DNA of 9,176 nt from DATLXH01 sp035576005 (GTDB lineage: Bacteria > Acidobacteriota > Thermoanaerobaculia > Gp7-AA8): contig DATLXH010000048.1 of NCBI GenBank assembly GCA_035576005.1, positions 1 to 9,176 of the forward strand. The letters run 5' to 3'. The notes beneath the pieces were generated by a model. It ran no database searches and was not told the origin of the DNA. It saw only the letters and a program-made list of their open reading frames with translations. Of this stretch, positions 1-6,699 are shown piece after piece. The position numbers were made by a program, and so were the translations under genes. The first letter of the stretch is position 1. Every line of letters begins with the position of its first letter.

Positions 1-3
1 GCG

Positions 4-76
4 GCCTGTCTGCTTCGTTGCACAACGGTTTCGCTCCTCGACATAGTGTCAACTATGCCCTCGTCACGAAACCGTC
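4..76 (+). repeat. Palindromic dispersed repeat, copy A
   Basis: This 73-bp stretch matches the reverse complement of 8849-8921 at 68 of 73 positions by hand alignment. It is itself a nested imperfect hairpin. The outer arms are ACGGTTTCG (25-33) and CGAAACCGT (67-75). The inner arms are CATAGT (42-47) and ACTATG (52-57) around a GTCA loop. The core recurs a third time at 8134-8154. The arrangement fits a dispersed REP/MITE-like element; a protein-binding site is also possible. No transposase accompanies it. Confidence 0.75.
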
Positions 77-122
77 CTGCGCCTCGCATCCAAGCCACTC
101 TCCGCCGCCTGGCGACGAACGA

Positions 123-142
123 CTGTGAGAAATGCGGGCTAG
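123..142 (+). repeat. 20-nt exact direct repeat, copy 1
   Basis: The sequence CTGTGAGAAATGCGGGCTAG is identical at 8324-8343, on the same strand, and the flanking bases differ on both sides. In both places it lies downstream (to the right) of a copy of the TTGACA-core palindrome, so it may belong to the same composite dispersed element. Function unknown. Confidence 0.7.
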
Positions 143-302
143 GCGCGTCGCTCGGTGGAGATGTCCCGGGCATCGGCATCTCGGGCCTGCTGACTTCGTC
201 GCCGCGCTCGGACAACTTTTTGCAGTTGCGTAGCGACGACGCTGGTCGCACAGAGTAAAGATCGCTGCACCCTCGTACCGGGCTGACCCAACGGAGACCC
301 TG

Positions 303-2885
303 ATGAAAACACGATGTCTGCTGCTGCTTAGCCTGTTGCTCATGGCATCCCCGCTTTACGCACAGCGGATTCCCTCGACCGTGATTCCCAGTCATTACGA
401 CCTTCACTTCACTCCGGACTTCGACCGGGATACCTTTCAAGGCGCTGAGACCATCACCGTCCGGTTCCTGGAATCGCTCAGCTCGATCACACTCAACGCC
501 GTCGCGATCGAGTTCGACAAGGTCACTGTAGAGGATAAGAAGTCCACACAGACCGCGACAGTCAAAGCAAACCCCGAGCGGGAAATGGTGACGCTGGAGC
601 TCGCTCGGCCCGTCGCCCCCGGCACCGCGAAAATCCATATTCGCTATCGCGGGGTTCTCAACGATCAGCTCCGTGGCTTCTACCTGAGCAAAGCCAACAA
701 CCGCAAGTACGCCGTAACTCAGCTCGAGCCCACAGACGCGCGACAAGCTTTCCCGTCTTTCGACGAGCCGGCGTACAAGGCGACCTTCGACATCACAGTC
801 GTCGCGGACGCGGGTGACGTTGTGATCTCGAACGGTCGGGTGATCTCCGACAAGCCGGGGCCCGGCAAGGGAAAGCACACCGTCCGCTTTTCCACCACGC
901 CGAAAATGTCGACGTATCTGGTGGCCATTACCGTCGGCGACTTCCGCTGCCTCAGTGGATCATCCGAGGGCATTCCAATCAGGATCTGCGCAACTCCCGG
1001 GAAAGAGAAACTCGGCGTCTTCGCACTCGAAGCGACTGCGCGGATCCTGAAGAGTTTCAACCGTTATTACGGGATCAAGTATCCCTTCGAGAAGCTGGAC
1101 ATTGTTGCAGTCCCGGACTTTGAGGCTGGCGCGATGGAGAACACAGCCGCGGTCTTCTACCGCGAAACGGCGCTTCTACTGGATGAGAAGACAGCCTCCG
1201 TCTCCTCGAAAAAATACGTCGCCGAGATCCTGGCGCACGAGATAGGACACATGTGGTTCGGCGATCTCGTCACCATGAAATGGTGGGACGACATCTGGCT
1301 CAACGAGGGGTTTGCCACCTGGGTCTCGAGCAAGCCGATGCAGGACTGGAAGCCTGAATGGCGCTTCGACCTGGACGATGCACGCTCCACCGTCCGGTCG
1401 CTGGACGTCGACTCGCTGAGGACAACCCGGCCCATCCGCGCCAACGCAACGACGACCAATGAAATCAACGAGCTCTTCGACGGCATCGCTTACGGCAAGA
1501 CCGCCGCCGTGCTTCGAATGATCGAGTCGTATCTTGGCGAAGAAACGTTTCGGAAAGGAATCAACAGCTACCTCCGGAAGCACGCATACGGAAACGCGAG
1601 CGGAGAGGACTTCTGGAACGAGATCACAAGGGTCTCCGGAAAACCAGTGGACCGTATCATGCGCAGCTTCGTCGATCAGGCCGGCTCACCTCTGGTCTCC
1701 CTGACAAGCAGCTGCAGCAACGGTAAGACCTCAGTGACCCTGAGGCAGCAACGCTTTCGTCTCGATTCGCCGGAGCCCGGCAGTGAGCTCTGGACCGTCC
1801 CCGTCTGCATGACAACGTCGCAGGGACGGCGGTGCGAGCTGCTCACCCGGCGCGAGCAGACTTTCGAATTGCCTGGTTGCCAGACCAGCCTCTTTCTCAA
1901 CGACGAAGGACGAGGCTTCTACATCTCAGAATATGATTCCGACTATCTCCGTCGTCGCGCCGGCTCTCTGATCACCGAGCTCTCACCCGCGGAGAGAATC
2001 GCGCTGAGTGGTGACATGTGGGCACTGGTTCGTGCGGGACGCGTTCCGGTGAGCGACTACCTGAGCCTTTCTCCCTGGTTTGCCGCAGAGCGAGATCGTG
2101 CCGTCGCTGAGCTCGTCTACAGTCACCTCGACGCCATTGCCGTCAACCTCACGACGCCGGAGAACGATGCGCGTTATCGTGAGTGGGTCCGCAAGCTGCT
2201 CGCCCCGGCAGCGGAGGAGCTCGGATGGAAGCCGAGGCCAGGCGACAGCGACGATCAGCGCCAGCTCAGATCTCATGTGCTGCGCACGATCGGGATCACC
2301 GGACGTGACGCCGACGCCTCACGCTGGGCGCGTTCGGAGATCAACAACTTTCTCAAGGATCCCTCAACCACGGATCCCATGCTGGTGAGCACCCTGTTCG
2401 AGCTCGCGCCGTCAAGCGGCGACCAGCTCCTGTTCGCGCAGTTTCTCAAGAAGCTCGAGGAGACAAAGGCACCGACTGATTACGAACGATATCTCTATGC
2501 CCTGCCAAAATTTCTTGACCCGAAGCTGCTCAGTCGTGCGCTGTCGCTCAGCCTGGAGCCGGAAATGCGTTCGCAGAATACGGCGACGTTCCTCGCTACG
2601 GCTCTCAAGCGCGCCGAAAGCCGTGAGCCTGCCTGGCTCTTCGTACGGAAGAACTGGTCTGCGCTCCAGAAGAAGTTGACGACATGGTCGGGTGCATCGC
2701 TTATCGCTGCCACCTCGGGGTATTGTTCCGAAGCGAAGCGCGATGAGGTTCTGCGTTTTTTTCAGGACAACCCGGTCATCTCGGCCGAGAGGACGTTGAG
2801 AAACACGATCGAGAAAATCGACAACTGCGTCAGACTCCGTTCTCTCCAGGAGGCCAACCTCAACCGTTGGCTGCAGTCGCAGTGA
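303..2885 (+). CDS. Exported M1-family zinc aminopeptidase
   Basis: This 860-aa protein belongs to the M1 (gluzincin) family, which removes N-terminal residues from peptides. Residues 1-20 look like a signal peptide: basic start, leucine-rich core, then LYA before Gln21, a plausible signal-peptidase I site. It is therefore likely periplasmic or secreted. The N-terminal beta domain is followed by the exopeptidase motif GAMEN (276-280), the zinc motif HEIGH (312-316; ligands His312 and His316, catalytic Glu313), the third ligand Glu335 in LNEGFATW, and Tyr397 in IAYGKT, at the position of the family's transition-state tyrosine. The rest (about 460-860) matches the beta-sandwich plus helical ERAP1-like C-terminal domain, so length and domain order are complete. 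The ATG at 303 has GGAG six bases upstream and places the signal peptide correctly. The physiological substrate and specificity cannot be told. The gene stands alone between repeat-bearing spacers. Confidence 0.95.
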   Translation: MKTRCLLLLSLLLMASPLYAQRIPSTVIPSHYDLHFTPDFDRDTFQGAETITVRFLESLSSITLNAVAIEFDKVTVEDKKSTQTATVKANPEREMVTLELARPVAPGTAKIHIRYRGVLNDQLRGFYLSKANNRKYAVTQLEPTDARQAFPSFDEPAYKATFDITVVADAGDVVISNGRVISDKPGPGKGKHTVRFSTTPKMSTYLVAITVGDFRCLSGSSEGIPIRICATPGKEKLGVFALEATARILKSFNRYYGIKYPFEKLDIVAVPDFEAGAMENTAAVFYRETALLLDEKTASVSSKKYVAEILAHEIGHMWFGDLVTMKWWDDIWLNEGFATWVSSKPMQDWKPEWRFDLDDARSTVRSLDVDSLRTTRPIRANATTTNEINELFDGIAYGKTAAVLRMIESYLGEETFRKGINSYLRKHAYGNASGEDFWNEITRVSGKPVDRIMRSFVDQAGSPLVSLTSSCSNGKTSVTLRQQRFRLDSPEPGSELWTVPVCMTTSQGRRCELLTRREQTFELPGCQTSLFLNDEGRGFYISEYDSDYLRRRAGSLITELSPAERIALSGDMWALVRAGRVPVSDYLSLSPWFAAERDRAVAELVYSHLDAIAVNLTTPENDARYREWVRKLLAPAAEELGWKPRPGDSDDQRQLRSHVLRTIGITGRDADASRWARSEINNFLKDPSTTDPMLVSTLFELAPSSGDQLLFAQFLKKLEETKAPTDYERYLYALPKFLDPKLLSRALSLSLEPEMRSQNTATFLATALKRAESREPAWLFVRKNWSALQKKLTTWSGASLIAATSGYCSEAKRDEVLRFFQDNPVISAERTLRNTIEKIDNCVRLRSLQEANLNRWLQSQ

Positions 2886-2897
2886 CAGCAAGTCACT
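2881..2897 (+). other. Small stem-loop over the aminopeptidase stop codon
   Basis: AGTGAC (2881-2886) and GTCACT (2892-2897) form a 6-bp hairpin that includes the TGA stop. No U-tract follows, so it is a poor intrinsic terminator. It may only be a weak 3' end structure, or chance. Confidence 0.3.
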
Positions 2898-2957
2898 TCG
2901 AACCCCCCTCGCTGCTCTGGACGAAGGGAGTAATCGTGATCGCGTCGTTCACGGAAG

Positions 2958-3126
2958 ACTAGTGGAGTGTATTTGATGAATTGGTACCAGATGGCGACGG
3001 GATGGGCGACGTGGGCGAGGCGCGACGACGCAGGAATAGTGGTGACTATGCTGAGGAGTCGCAACGAAGCCCACGGCGGCGAGACCAAGCCAGGTGGTCC
3101 CGATTCATCGAATACACTCCACTAGT
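2958..3126. mobile_element. MITE-like element with 32-bp terminal inverted repeats
   Basis: Positions 2958-2989 and 3095-3126 are inverted repeats matching at 29 of 32 positions, each beginning with the palindrome ACTAGT. The interior also pairs imperfectly along most of its length: GTGGGC and GCGAC on the left recur inverted on the right, and ATAGT/ACTAT flank a central GGTG loop. The 169-bp unit could therefore fold into one long hairpin. It has no transposase gene. Small size, inverted ends and CTAG at both borders fit a MITE moved in trans, with CTAG (IS5-like) or TA (IS630-like) as the possible target duplication; the sequence alone does not decide which. Its right end abuts the next gene so closely that the final T is the first base of that gene's TTG start codon. 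Confidence 0.7.
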
Positions 3127-3980
3127 TGAAGATTGCAATCGCTGGCACAAAGGGACTCGTAGGATCGGCCCTGTCGAGATTCTTCGCAGAGGACCACGAG
3201 GTGATTCCACTGACTCGCGCGGAACTGGATATCACCAGCCAGCTTCACGTTCGCGAGGTGATCTCACGACTCCGCCCCACTCTCCTGCTCAATTGCACAG
3301 CAGTCGGAGTGGATCTGTGCGAGACGAACCCCACCCTGGCACGCTCTGTTAACGTCGACGGTCCGAGCTTTCTGGCAGCTGCCGCGGCCGATGCGGGCGC
3401 GGAGTTCGTTCACTTCAGCACGAACTATGTGTTCGACGGCTCGCTCGAGCCTCCCCGCTCTTACACCACGGAAGACGAAGCTCTCCCGATCAATGTCTAC
3501 GGACAGACCAAACTCGATGGAGAGAGAGCGGTCGTGCGAGCGCACCCGGGGAGTTTTATCGTGCGAACTTCGTGGGTTTTCGGAGCCGGCAAGGAGAATT
3601 TTTTCAGCTCACTTTCCCAGCGACTGCGCGATGGGATCGAAACGCAGGTTGTCCGCGACATGTGGGCGAGTACGACGTACGTCGACGACCTGGCGCCCGC
3701 ACTCTCCGCGATCCTCGAGCACGGTGAGAAGGGAACGTATCATCTGGTCAATCACGGAGTCTGCTCCTATGAAATGTTCGCACGGGAAGTCGCACGCCGC
3801 CTTGAACTGCGCGACGAGCAGACAGATCGCCTCCTGAACTTCGTCACGCAGGCTGATCTGAAAAGGGCGGCTCCCCGTCCCCGCTACTCACCGATGTCCT
3901 GCCTTCTTTCCAGCAGGCTCGGACTGACTCCAATGCGCGGGTGGCAGGAGGCGCTGCACTCCTTCATGGAAGCGTCGTAA
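3126..3980 (+). CDS. rfbD: dTDP-4-dehydrorhamnose reductase (RmlD/RfbD family)
   Basis: This 284-aa extended short-chain dehydrogenase is related to RmlD, which reduces dTDP-4-keto-L-rhamnose with NAD(P)H in the last step of dTDP-L-rhamnose synthesis for surface polysaccharide. The N-terminal nucleotide-binding motif is GTKGLVG (7-13). The catalytic triad is visible as Thr99 in FSTNYVFDG and Tyr125/Lys129 in YGQTK. TSWVFG (148-153), STTYVDDLA (182-190) and RPRYSPM near 251-257 match family positions, and the length is normal. A TAG stop lies in frame immediately before the TTG at 3126, and the Rossmann strand starts at once, so TTG is the only sensible start. No Shine-Dalgarno is visible, because the upstream DNA is the inverted-repeat element. 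No other rml genes are in the window, so a related sugar-nucleotide reductase remains possible. Confidence 0.85.
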   Translation: MKIAIAGTKGLVGSALSRFFAEDHEVIPLTRAELDITSQLHVREVISRLRPTLLLNCTAVGVDLCETNPTLARSVNVDGPSFLAAAAADAGAEFVHFSTNYVFDGSLEPPRSYTTEDEALPINVYGQTKLDGERAVVRAHPGSFIVRTSWVFGAGKENFFSSLSQRLRDGIETQVVRDMWASTTYVDDLAPALSAILEHGEKGTYHLVNHGVCSYEMFAREVARRLELRDEQTDRLLNFVTQADLKRAAPRPRYSPMSCLLSSRLGLTPMRGWQEALHSFMEAS

Positions 3981-4008
3981 AACTTTTTCACATCGTGACG
4001 GCAATCAC

Positions 4009-4036
4009 TTTGATCAATTGAGATTGCTGGTGTAAT
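4009..4036 (+). promoter_or_regulatory. Weak sigma70-like promoter candidate
   Basis: TTTGAT (4009-4014) and TGTAAT (4031-4036) are separated by 16 bp and resemble -35 and -10 boxes; TGTAAT differs from TATAAT at one base. The region is more AT-rich than its surroundings. Transcription from about 4043 would meet the strong hairpin terminator at 4082-4105 before the gene at 4148. This suggests a short RNA or an attenuated leader. It rests on motif matching only. Confidence 0.3.
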
Positions 4037-4081
4037 CATCGACGGCGACGCGACAGGAACGAGACGCAGCAACATCATCGA

Positions 4082-4105
4082 AAAAAGGGGCGTAAGCCCC
4101 TTTTT
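4082..4105 (+). terminator. Intrinsic terminator after the rmlD-type gene
   Basis: AAAAAGGGGC (4082-4091) and GCCCCTTTTT (4096-4105) form a perfect 10-bp stem closed by a GTAA tetraloop, with a U-tract on the + strand. The A-tract before the stem gives a U-tract on the other strand too, so it could work in both directions. It lies 101 bases past the stop codon of the upstream gene and 42 bases before the next start. Confidence 0.9.
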
Positions 4106-4147
4106 GCATTTGGAGCAGCAAAGGAACGCGTCGCCACTGGAGGCACC

Positions 4148-4513
4148 ATGAACGAGTACCAGACGCTCACGCTCGCACTTGCAGTTCTTTCATGTACCTC
4201 ATGGATTGTCACCATGATCTCTCTTCGCCGCCATCATCGCTTCGCCCCGCTTCTTTCGATATTCTCCGGAGTTGCCGGGCTGGCGTTTTTCTCTATGATC
4301 CCGAGCTTCTTCGCCACCGGTGCGTTGCTCTCGCTCATGGCGATGGTATTCGGGGCGTCGCTCTTTTTCACGAGACCTTCTGCCAGCGGCGCGGTGACCC
4401 GGACGGCTGTTCCAGCGGTAGCAGCGCGATCGCTTCAACGCGAGCTCCCGCAATATCGGAGACCGGAGGAGCCCCTCTCGGAATCAGGCATCTGGAGGCT
4501 CCGGCATTCCTGA
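4148..4513 (+). CDS. Small three-helix membrane protein, function unknown
   Basis: I do not recognise this 121-aa protein. Three hydrophobic segments are visible at about 6-26, 32-52 and 54-74. The basic loop RRHHR lies between the first two, and a polar, Arg/Pro-rich tail of about 45 residues follows the third. By the positive-inside rule the loop and tail would be cytoplasmic and the N terminus outside. The ATG has a strong ribosome-binding site, GGAGG at 4139-4143, four bases upstream, which supports a translated gene. It sits alone, after a terminator and before a repeat-rich spacer, so context suggests no role. No signal peptide, catalytic motif or cysteine pair is evident. The good RBS and clean membrane pattern make a real gene likely. 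Confidence 0.65.
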   Translation: MNEYQTLTLALAVLSCTSWIVTMISLRRHHRFAPLLSIFSGVAGLAFFSMIPSFFATGALLSLMAMVFGASLFFTRPSASGAVTRTAVPAVAARSLQRELPQYRRPEEPLSESGIWRLRHS

Positions 4514-4532
4514 CCCACGCGGCGCTTATTAA

Positions 4533-4556
4533 CGATACATATCGATACATATCGAT
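4533..4556. repeat. 10-bp AT-rich tandem repeat
   Basis: CGATACATAT occurs twice head to tail (4533-4542, 4543-4552) and a third unit begins with CGAT (4553-4556). The tract also contains two spaced ATCGAT palindromes, and it is strikingly AT-rich for this window. It could be an operator or slipped-strand repeat; no function is evident. It lies 19 bases past the stop codon of the small membrane protein gene. Confidence 0.7.
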
Positions 4557-4564
4557 CAACTGAT

Positions 4565-4604
4565 GTGACTAAGCCGCGAACTGCGTGACTGAGCCGCGAA
4601 GCGG
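4565..4604 (+). repeat. Two-unit 20-bp tandem repeat
   Basis: Two 20-bp units each begin with GTGACT[A/G]AGCCGCGAA (4565-4580 and 4585-4600), one mismatch in 16. The second unit continues into a small GCCGC/GCGGC hairpin (4593-4597, 4601-4605) directly before the CCCTCTCCCC element, so it may be part of that dispersed element's border. Confidence 0.6.
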
Positions 4605-4608
4605 CGTT

Positions 4609-4660
4609 CCCTCTCCCCGGCGGGGAGAGGGAAGCGAGCGAAGCGAAGCAGGGTGAGGGG
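4609..4660 (+). repeat. CCCTCTCCCC hairpin dispersed repeat, copy 1
   Basis: CCCTCTCCCC (4609-4618) and GGGGAGAGGG (4622-4631) are perfect 10-bp arms around GGC. About 19 bases of GCGA/AGCG-rich spacer follow, then GGGTGAGGGG (4651-4660). A related unit lies at 8665-8721 in the opposite orientation. Such hairpin-plus-GGGTGAGGG units are common dispersed intergenic repeats in high-GC bacteria and often give rise to falsely predicted proteins. Confidence 0.75.
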
Positions 4661-4765
4661 CCGCGAGAGATACGAAGACCTCGCCCTTTTCGACGGACTG
4701 GCGAGACTTTCACGTCGAAAGCACAATGTCGAGTACGACGAGCGCTAAATCTGGTGAAAGCTCCG

Positions 4766-4864
4766 CGACCCCGTCCGGGGTCGAACTGTCTTTCGCCGAC
4801 GCATACCGGTGGTCGCTCGCTCACGCTCGCACCTCCGGCTACCCTACGCGCCCCCGCCGGGGGC
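4766..4864. repeat. Palindromic intergenic block
   Basis: CGACCCCG (4766-4773) and CGGGGTCG (4776-4783) form an 8-bp hairpin with a 2-base centre. About 65 bases later GCCCCC (4850-4855) and GGGGGC (4859-4864) form a second one. The sequence between is rich in CGCTC/CACGCTCGC repeats flanked by CCGGTGG and CACCTCCGG. The arrangement resembles a dispersed repeat rather than coding DNA. No second copy is in the window to prove it. Confidence 0.5.
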
Positions 4865-4975
4865 CTGAGACCGCGCGAGTGACCCCGCGAGGTAAGTTAG
4901 CGCATCTCCCCGCTGGATTTCTGCCCAGCCTCTCAGGGTGACCGCGCCTCACGCCGCTCCGTTGTAGACTCAAGA

Positions 4976-5006
4976 TTGCTACTGACAGCGCCGACAGACC
5001 TATAAC
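4976..5006 (+). promoter_or_regulatory. Candidate glnS promoter close to the start codon
   Basis: TATAAC at 5001-5006 matches five of six bases of the -10 consensus. A poor -35 candidate, TTGCTA, lies at 4976-4981 with a long 19-bp spacer. The -10 box ends five bases before the glnS ATG, so transcription would begin at or within a base or two of the start codon. This fits a leaderless message and the absence of a Shine-Dalgarno sequence. It is inference from motifs only. Confidence 0.35.
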
Positions 5007-5011
5007 CCGCC

Positions 5012-6691
5012 ATGGACACCGAACGTTCACTCGACTTCATCCGCGAGATCGTGGAAGACGATCGCCGCACCGGGAAGCATCCCGTTCCCGTCACGCGCTT
5101 CCCTCCGGAGCCGAATGGCTACCTGCACATCGGGCACGCCAAATCGATCTGCCTGAATTTCGGCATCGCGACCGAGTACCAGGGGCGCTGCCATCTCAGG
5201 TTCGACGACACGAATCCACTCAAGGAAGATGTCGAATACGCAGACTCAATCATCGAAGACGTCCGCTGGCTCGGATTCGAGTGGGGCGACCATCTCTACT
5301 ACGCTTCAGACTACTTCGAAAGACTCTATGAGCTCGCGCGCGAGCTGATCACCACAGGAAGGGCGTACGTCGACAGCCAGAGCGCCGATGAGATTCGCGA
5401 GCTTCGCGGTACGTTGACGGAGCCGGGACGAGACAGTCCCTATCGCAACCGGCCAATCGATGAGAATCTCGATCTTTTCGCACGGATGCGAGCAGGCGAA
5501 TTTCCGGACGGCACTCACGTCCTTCGCGCAAAGATCGACATGGCATCGCCGAACATCAACATGCGCGATCCGGCGCTCTATCGCATTCGTCATGAATCGC
5601 ATCACCGTACCGGCGACGCCTGGTGCATCTACCCGATGTACGACTACGCCCATCCAATCTCCGACGCACTCGAGGGGATCACACACTCCCTCTGCACCCT
5701 CGAGTTCGAGGACCATCGCCCTCTCTACGACTGGCTCGTCGAAGGGCTTCCCCTCCCCTCACGCCCCCGTCAGATCGAGTTCGCACGCCTGAGCCTCGGC
5801 TACACCGTCATGAGCAAGCGCAAGCTCCTGCGACTGGTCCAGGAGAAGCATGTCGATGGATGGGATGATCCACGGATGCCCACCATCGCCGCATACCGTC
5901 GGCGCGGTTACACGCCGGCCTCGATCCGGACCTTCTGTGAGCGCATCGGGGTCGCAAAACGCAAAGGGATCGTCGACGTCGCCATGCTCGAGCACAGCAT
6001 CCGCGAGGATCTCAATCTGACCGCCTCGCGCGTGATGACGGTCCTCAATCCGCTGCGACTCGTAATCGAGAACTACCCCGAGGGTCAGACGGAGGAGTTT
6101 GAATCGCCGAACAACCCGGAAGACCCGGCGGCCGGATCGAGAAAGATTCCATTCTCGCGGACGCTCTACATCGAGCGAGAGGACTTCATGGAAGACCCGC
6201 CGAAGAAATTCTTCAGGCTCTCGCCAGGCCGTGAAGTGAGGCTCCGTTCTGCCTACTTCGTTACCTGTACTTCCGTAGTCAAGGATGATGAGGGCAACAT
6301 CGTGGAACTTCGTGGCAGCTACGATCCTGCCACGCGTGGTGGCGGTGGCGCGCCTGATGGAAGGAAGCCGAAGGCAACCCTCCACTGGGTCTCCGCCGAA
6401 CATGCAGTCGATGCCGAGGTCCGCCTCTACGATCGACTCTTTGCGAAAGAGAATCCCGACTCCGGCGACGAGGGTCAGGACTTCGTCGACGGCATCAACC
6501 CGCAATCACTCGAAGTACTGACGCGATGCAAGGTCGAGCCTGGCGCCGCCGAAGCCGTTGCGCTTTCCCGGTTCCAGTTCGAGCGTCTCGGATATTTCTG
6601 CGTGGACCGCGATTCGACCCCCGAGCGCCCTGTCTTCAACAGGACCGTTACACTCCGCGACACCTGGGCGCGCATTGCAGCAGGAAGTTAG
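5012..6691 (+). CDS. glnS: Glutaminyl-tRNA synthetase
   Basis: This 559-aa class I synthetase charges tRNA-Gln with glutamine using ATP in the cytoplasm. The first half carries FPPEPNGYLHIGHAKS with HIGH at 39-42, RFDDTNP (63-69), DMASPNINMRDP in the acceptor-binding region, YDYAHPISDALEGITHSL (210-227, tRNA and glutamine pocket) and VMSKR (266-270, the KMSKS equivalent). The second half matches the GlnRS anticodon-binding barrels, ending with ERPVFNRTVTLRDTW. Length is as for E. coli GlnRS (about 554 aa) and resemblance to it runs end to end. GlnRS specificity, rather than GluRS, is supported by ISDALEGITHSLCTLEFEDHR and the barrel domains. The ATG at 5012 aligns with the start of known GlnRS proteins. 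It has no clear Shine-Dalgarno, but a -10-like TATAAC sits five bases before it. Confidence 0.97.
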   Translation: MDTERSLDFIREIVEDDRRTGKHPVPVTRFPPEPNGYLHIGHAKSICLNFGIATEYQGRCHLRFDDTNPLKEDVEYADSIIEDVRWLGFEWGDHLYYASDYFERLYELARELITTGRAYVDSQSADEIRELRGTLTEPGRDSPYRNRPIDENLDLFARMRAGEFPDGTHVLRAKIDMASPNINMRDPALYRIRHESHHRTGDAWCIYPMYDYAHPISDALEGITHSLCTLEFEDHRPLYDWLVEGLPLPSRPRQIEFARLSLGYTVMSKRKLLRLVQEKHVDGWDDPRMPTIAAYRRRGYTPASIRTFCERIGVAKRKGIVDVAMLEHSIREDLNLTASRVMTVLNPLRLVIENYPEGQTEEFESPNNPEDPAAGSRKIPFSRTLYIEREDFMEDPPKKFFRLSPGREVRLRSAYFVTCTSVVKDDEGNIVELRGSYDPATRGGGGAPDGRKPKATLHWVSAEHAVDAEVRLYDRLFAKENPDSGDEGQDFVDGINPQSLEVLTRCKVEPGAAEAVALSRFQFERLGYFCVDRDSTPERPVFNRTVTLRDTWARIAAGS

Positions 6692-6699
6692 CCTCGCAG

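Larger units (their letters stand above)
1..302. other. Repeat-bearing intergenic spacer, left end
   Basis: No convincing gene lies here. The stretch holds a copy of an inverted palindromic repeat (4-76) and a 20-nt sequence (123-142) repeated exactly near the other end of the window. The short open frames on both strands read through these repeats and have arginine/serine-rich, low-complexity translations, so I do not call them genes. The last bases hold the ribosome-binding site (GGAG, 293-296) of the aminopeptidase gene. I see no clear sigma70-type promoter. Confidence 0.6.
4514..5011. other. Gene-free, repeat-rich spacer before glnS
   Basis: This roughly 500-bp spacer contains a 10-bp AT-rich tandem repeat (4533-4556), a 20-bp tandem repeat (4565-4604), a CCCTCTCCCC hairpin element (4609-4660) and a palindromic block (4766-4864). 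Open frames across it are repeat-derived translations without recognisable domains. The glnS promoter candidate lies at its right end. Confidence 0.7.

Noticed and set aside
46..343. Open frames on both strands at the left end (46-258 and 53-343)
   Set aside because: Both cross the dispersed repeats, lack recognisable domains and, for the minus-strand one, overlap the start of the aminopeptidase gene.
2981..3352. 123-aa plus-strand frame across the MITE-like element
   Set aside because: Its first part is the element's interior and its second part is out of frame over rmlD; the similar FIEYTPLV and FIKYTPLV peptides on the two strands simply reflect the inverted repeat.
4435..4824. 129-aa minus-strand open frame
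   Set aside because: It reads through the CCCTCTCCCC hairpin and other repeats, giving a SPPGRG-type low-complexity translation that is a well-known false product of such repeats; no RBS and it overlaps the 3' end of a better gene.
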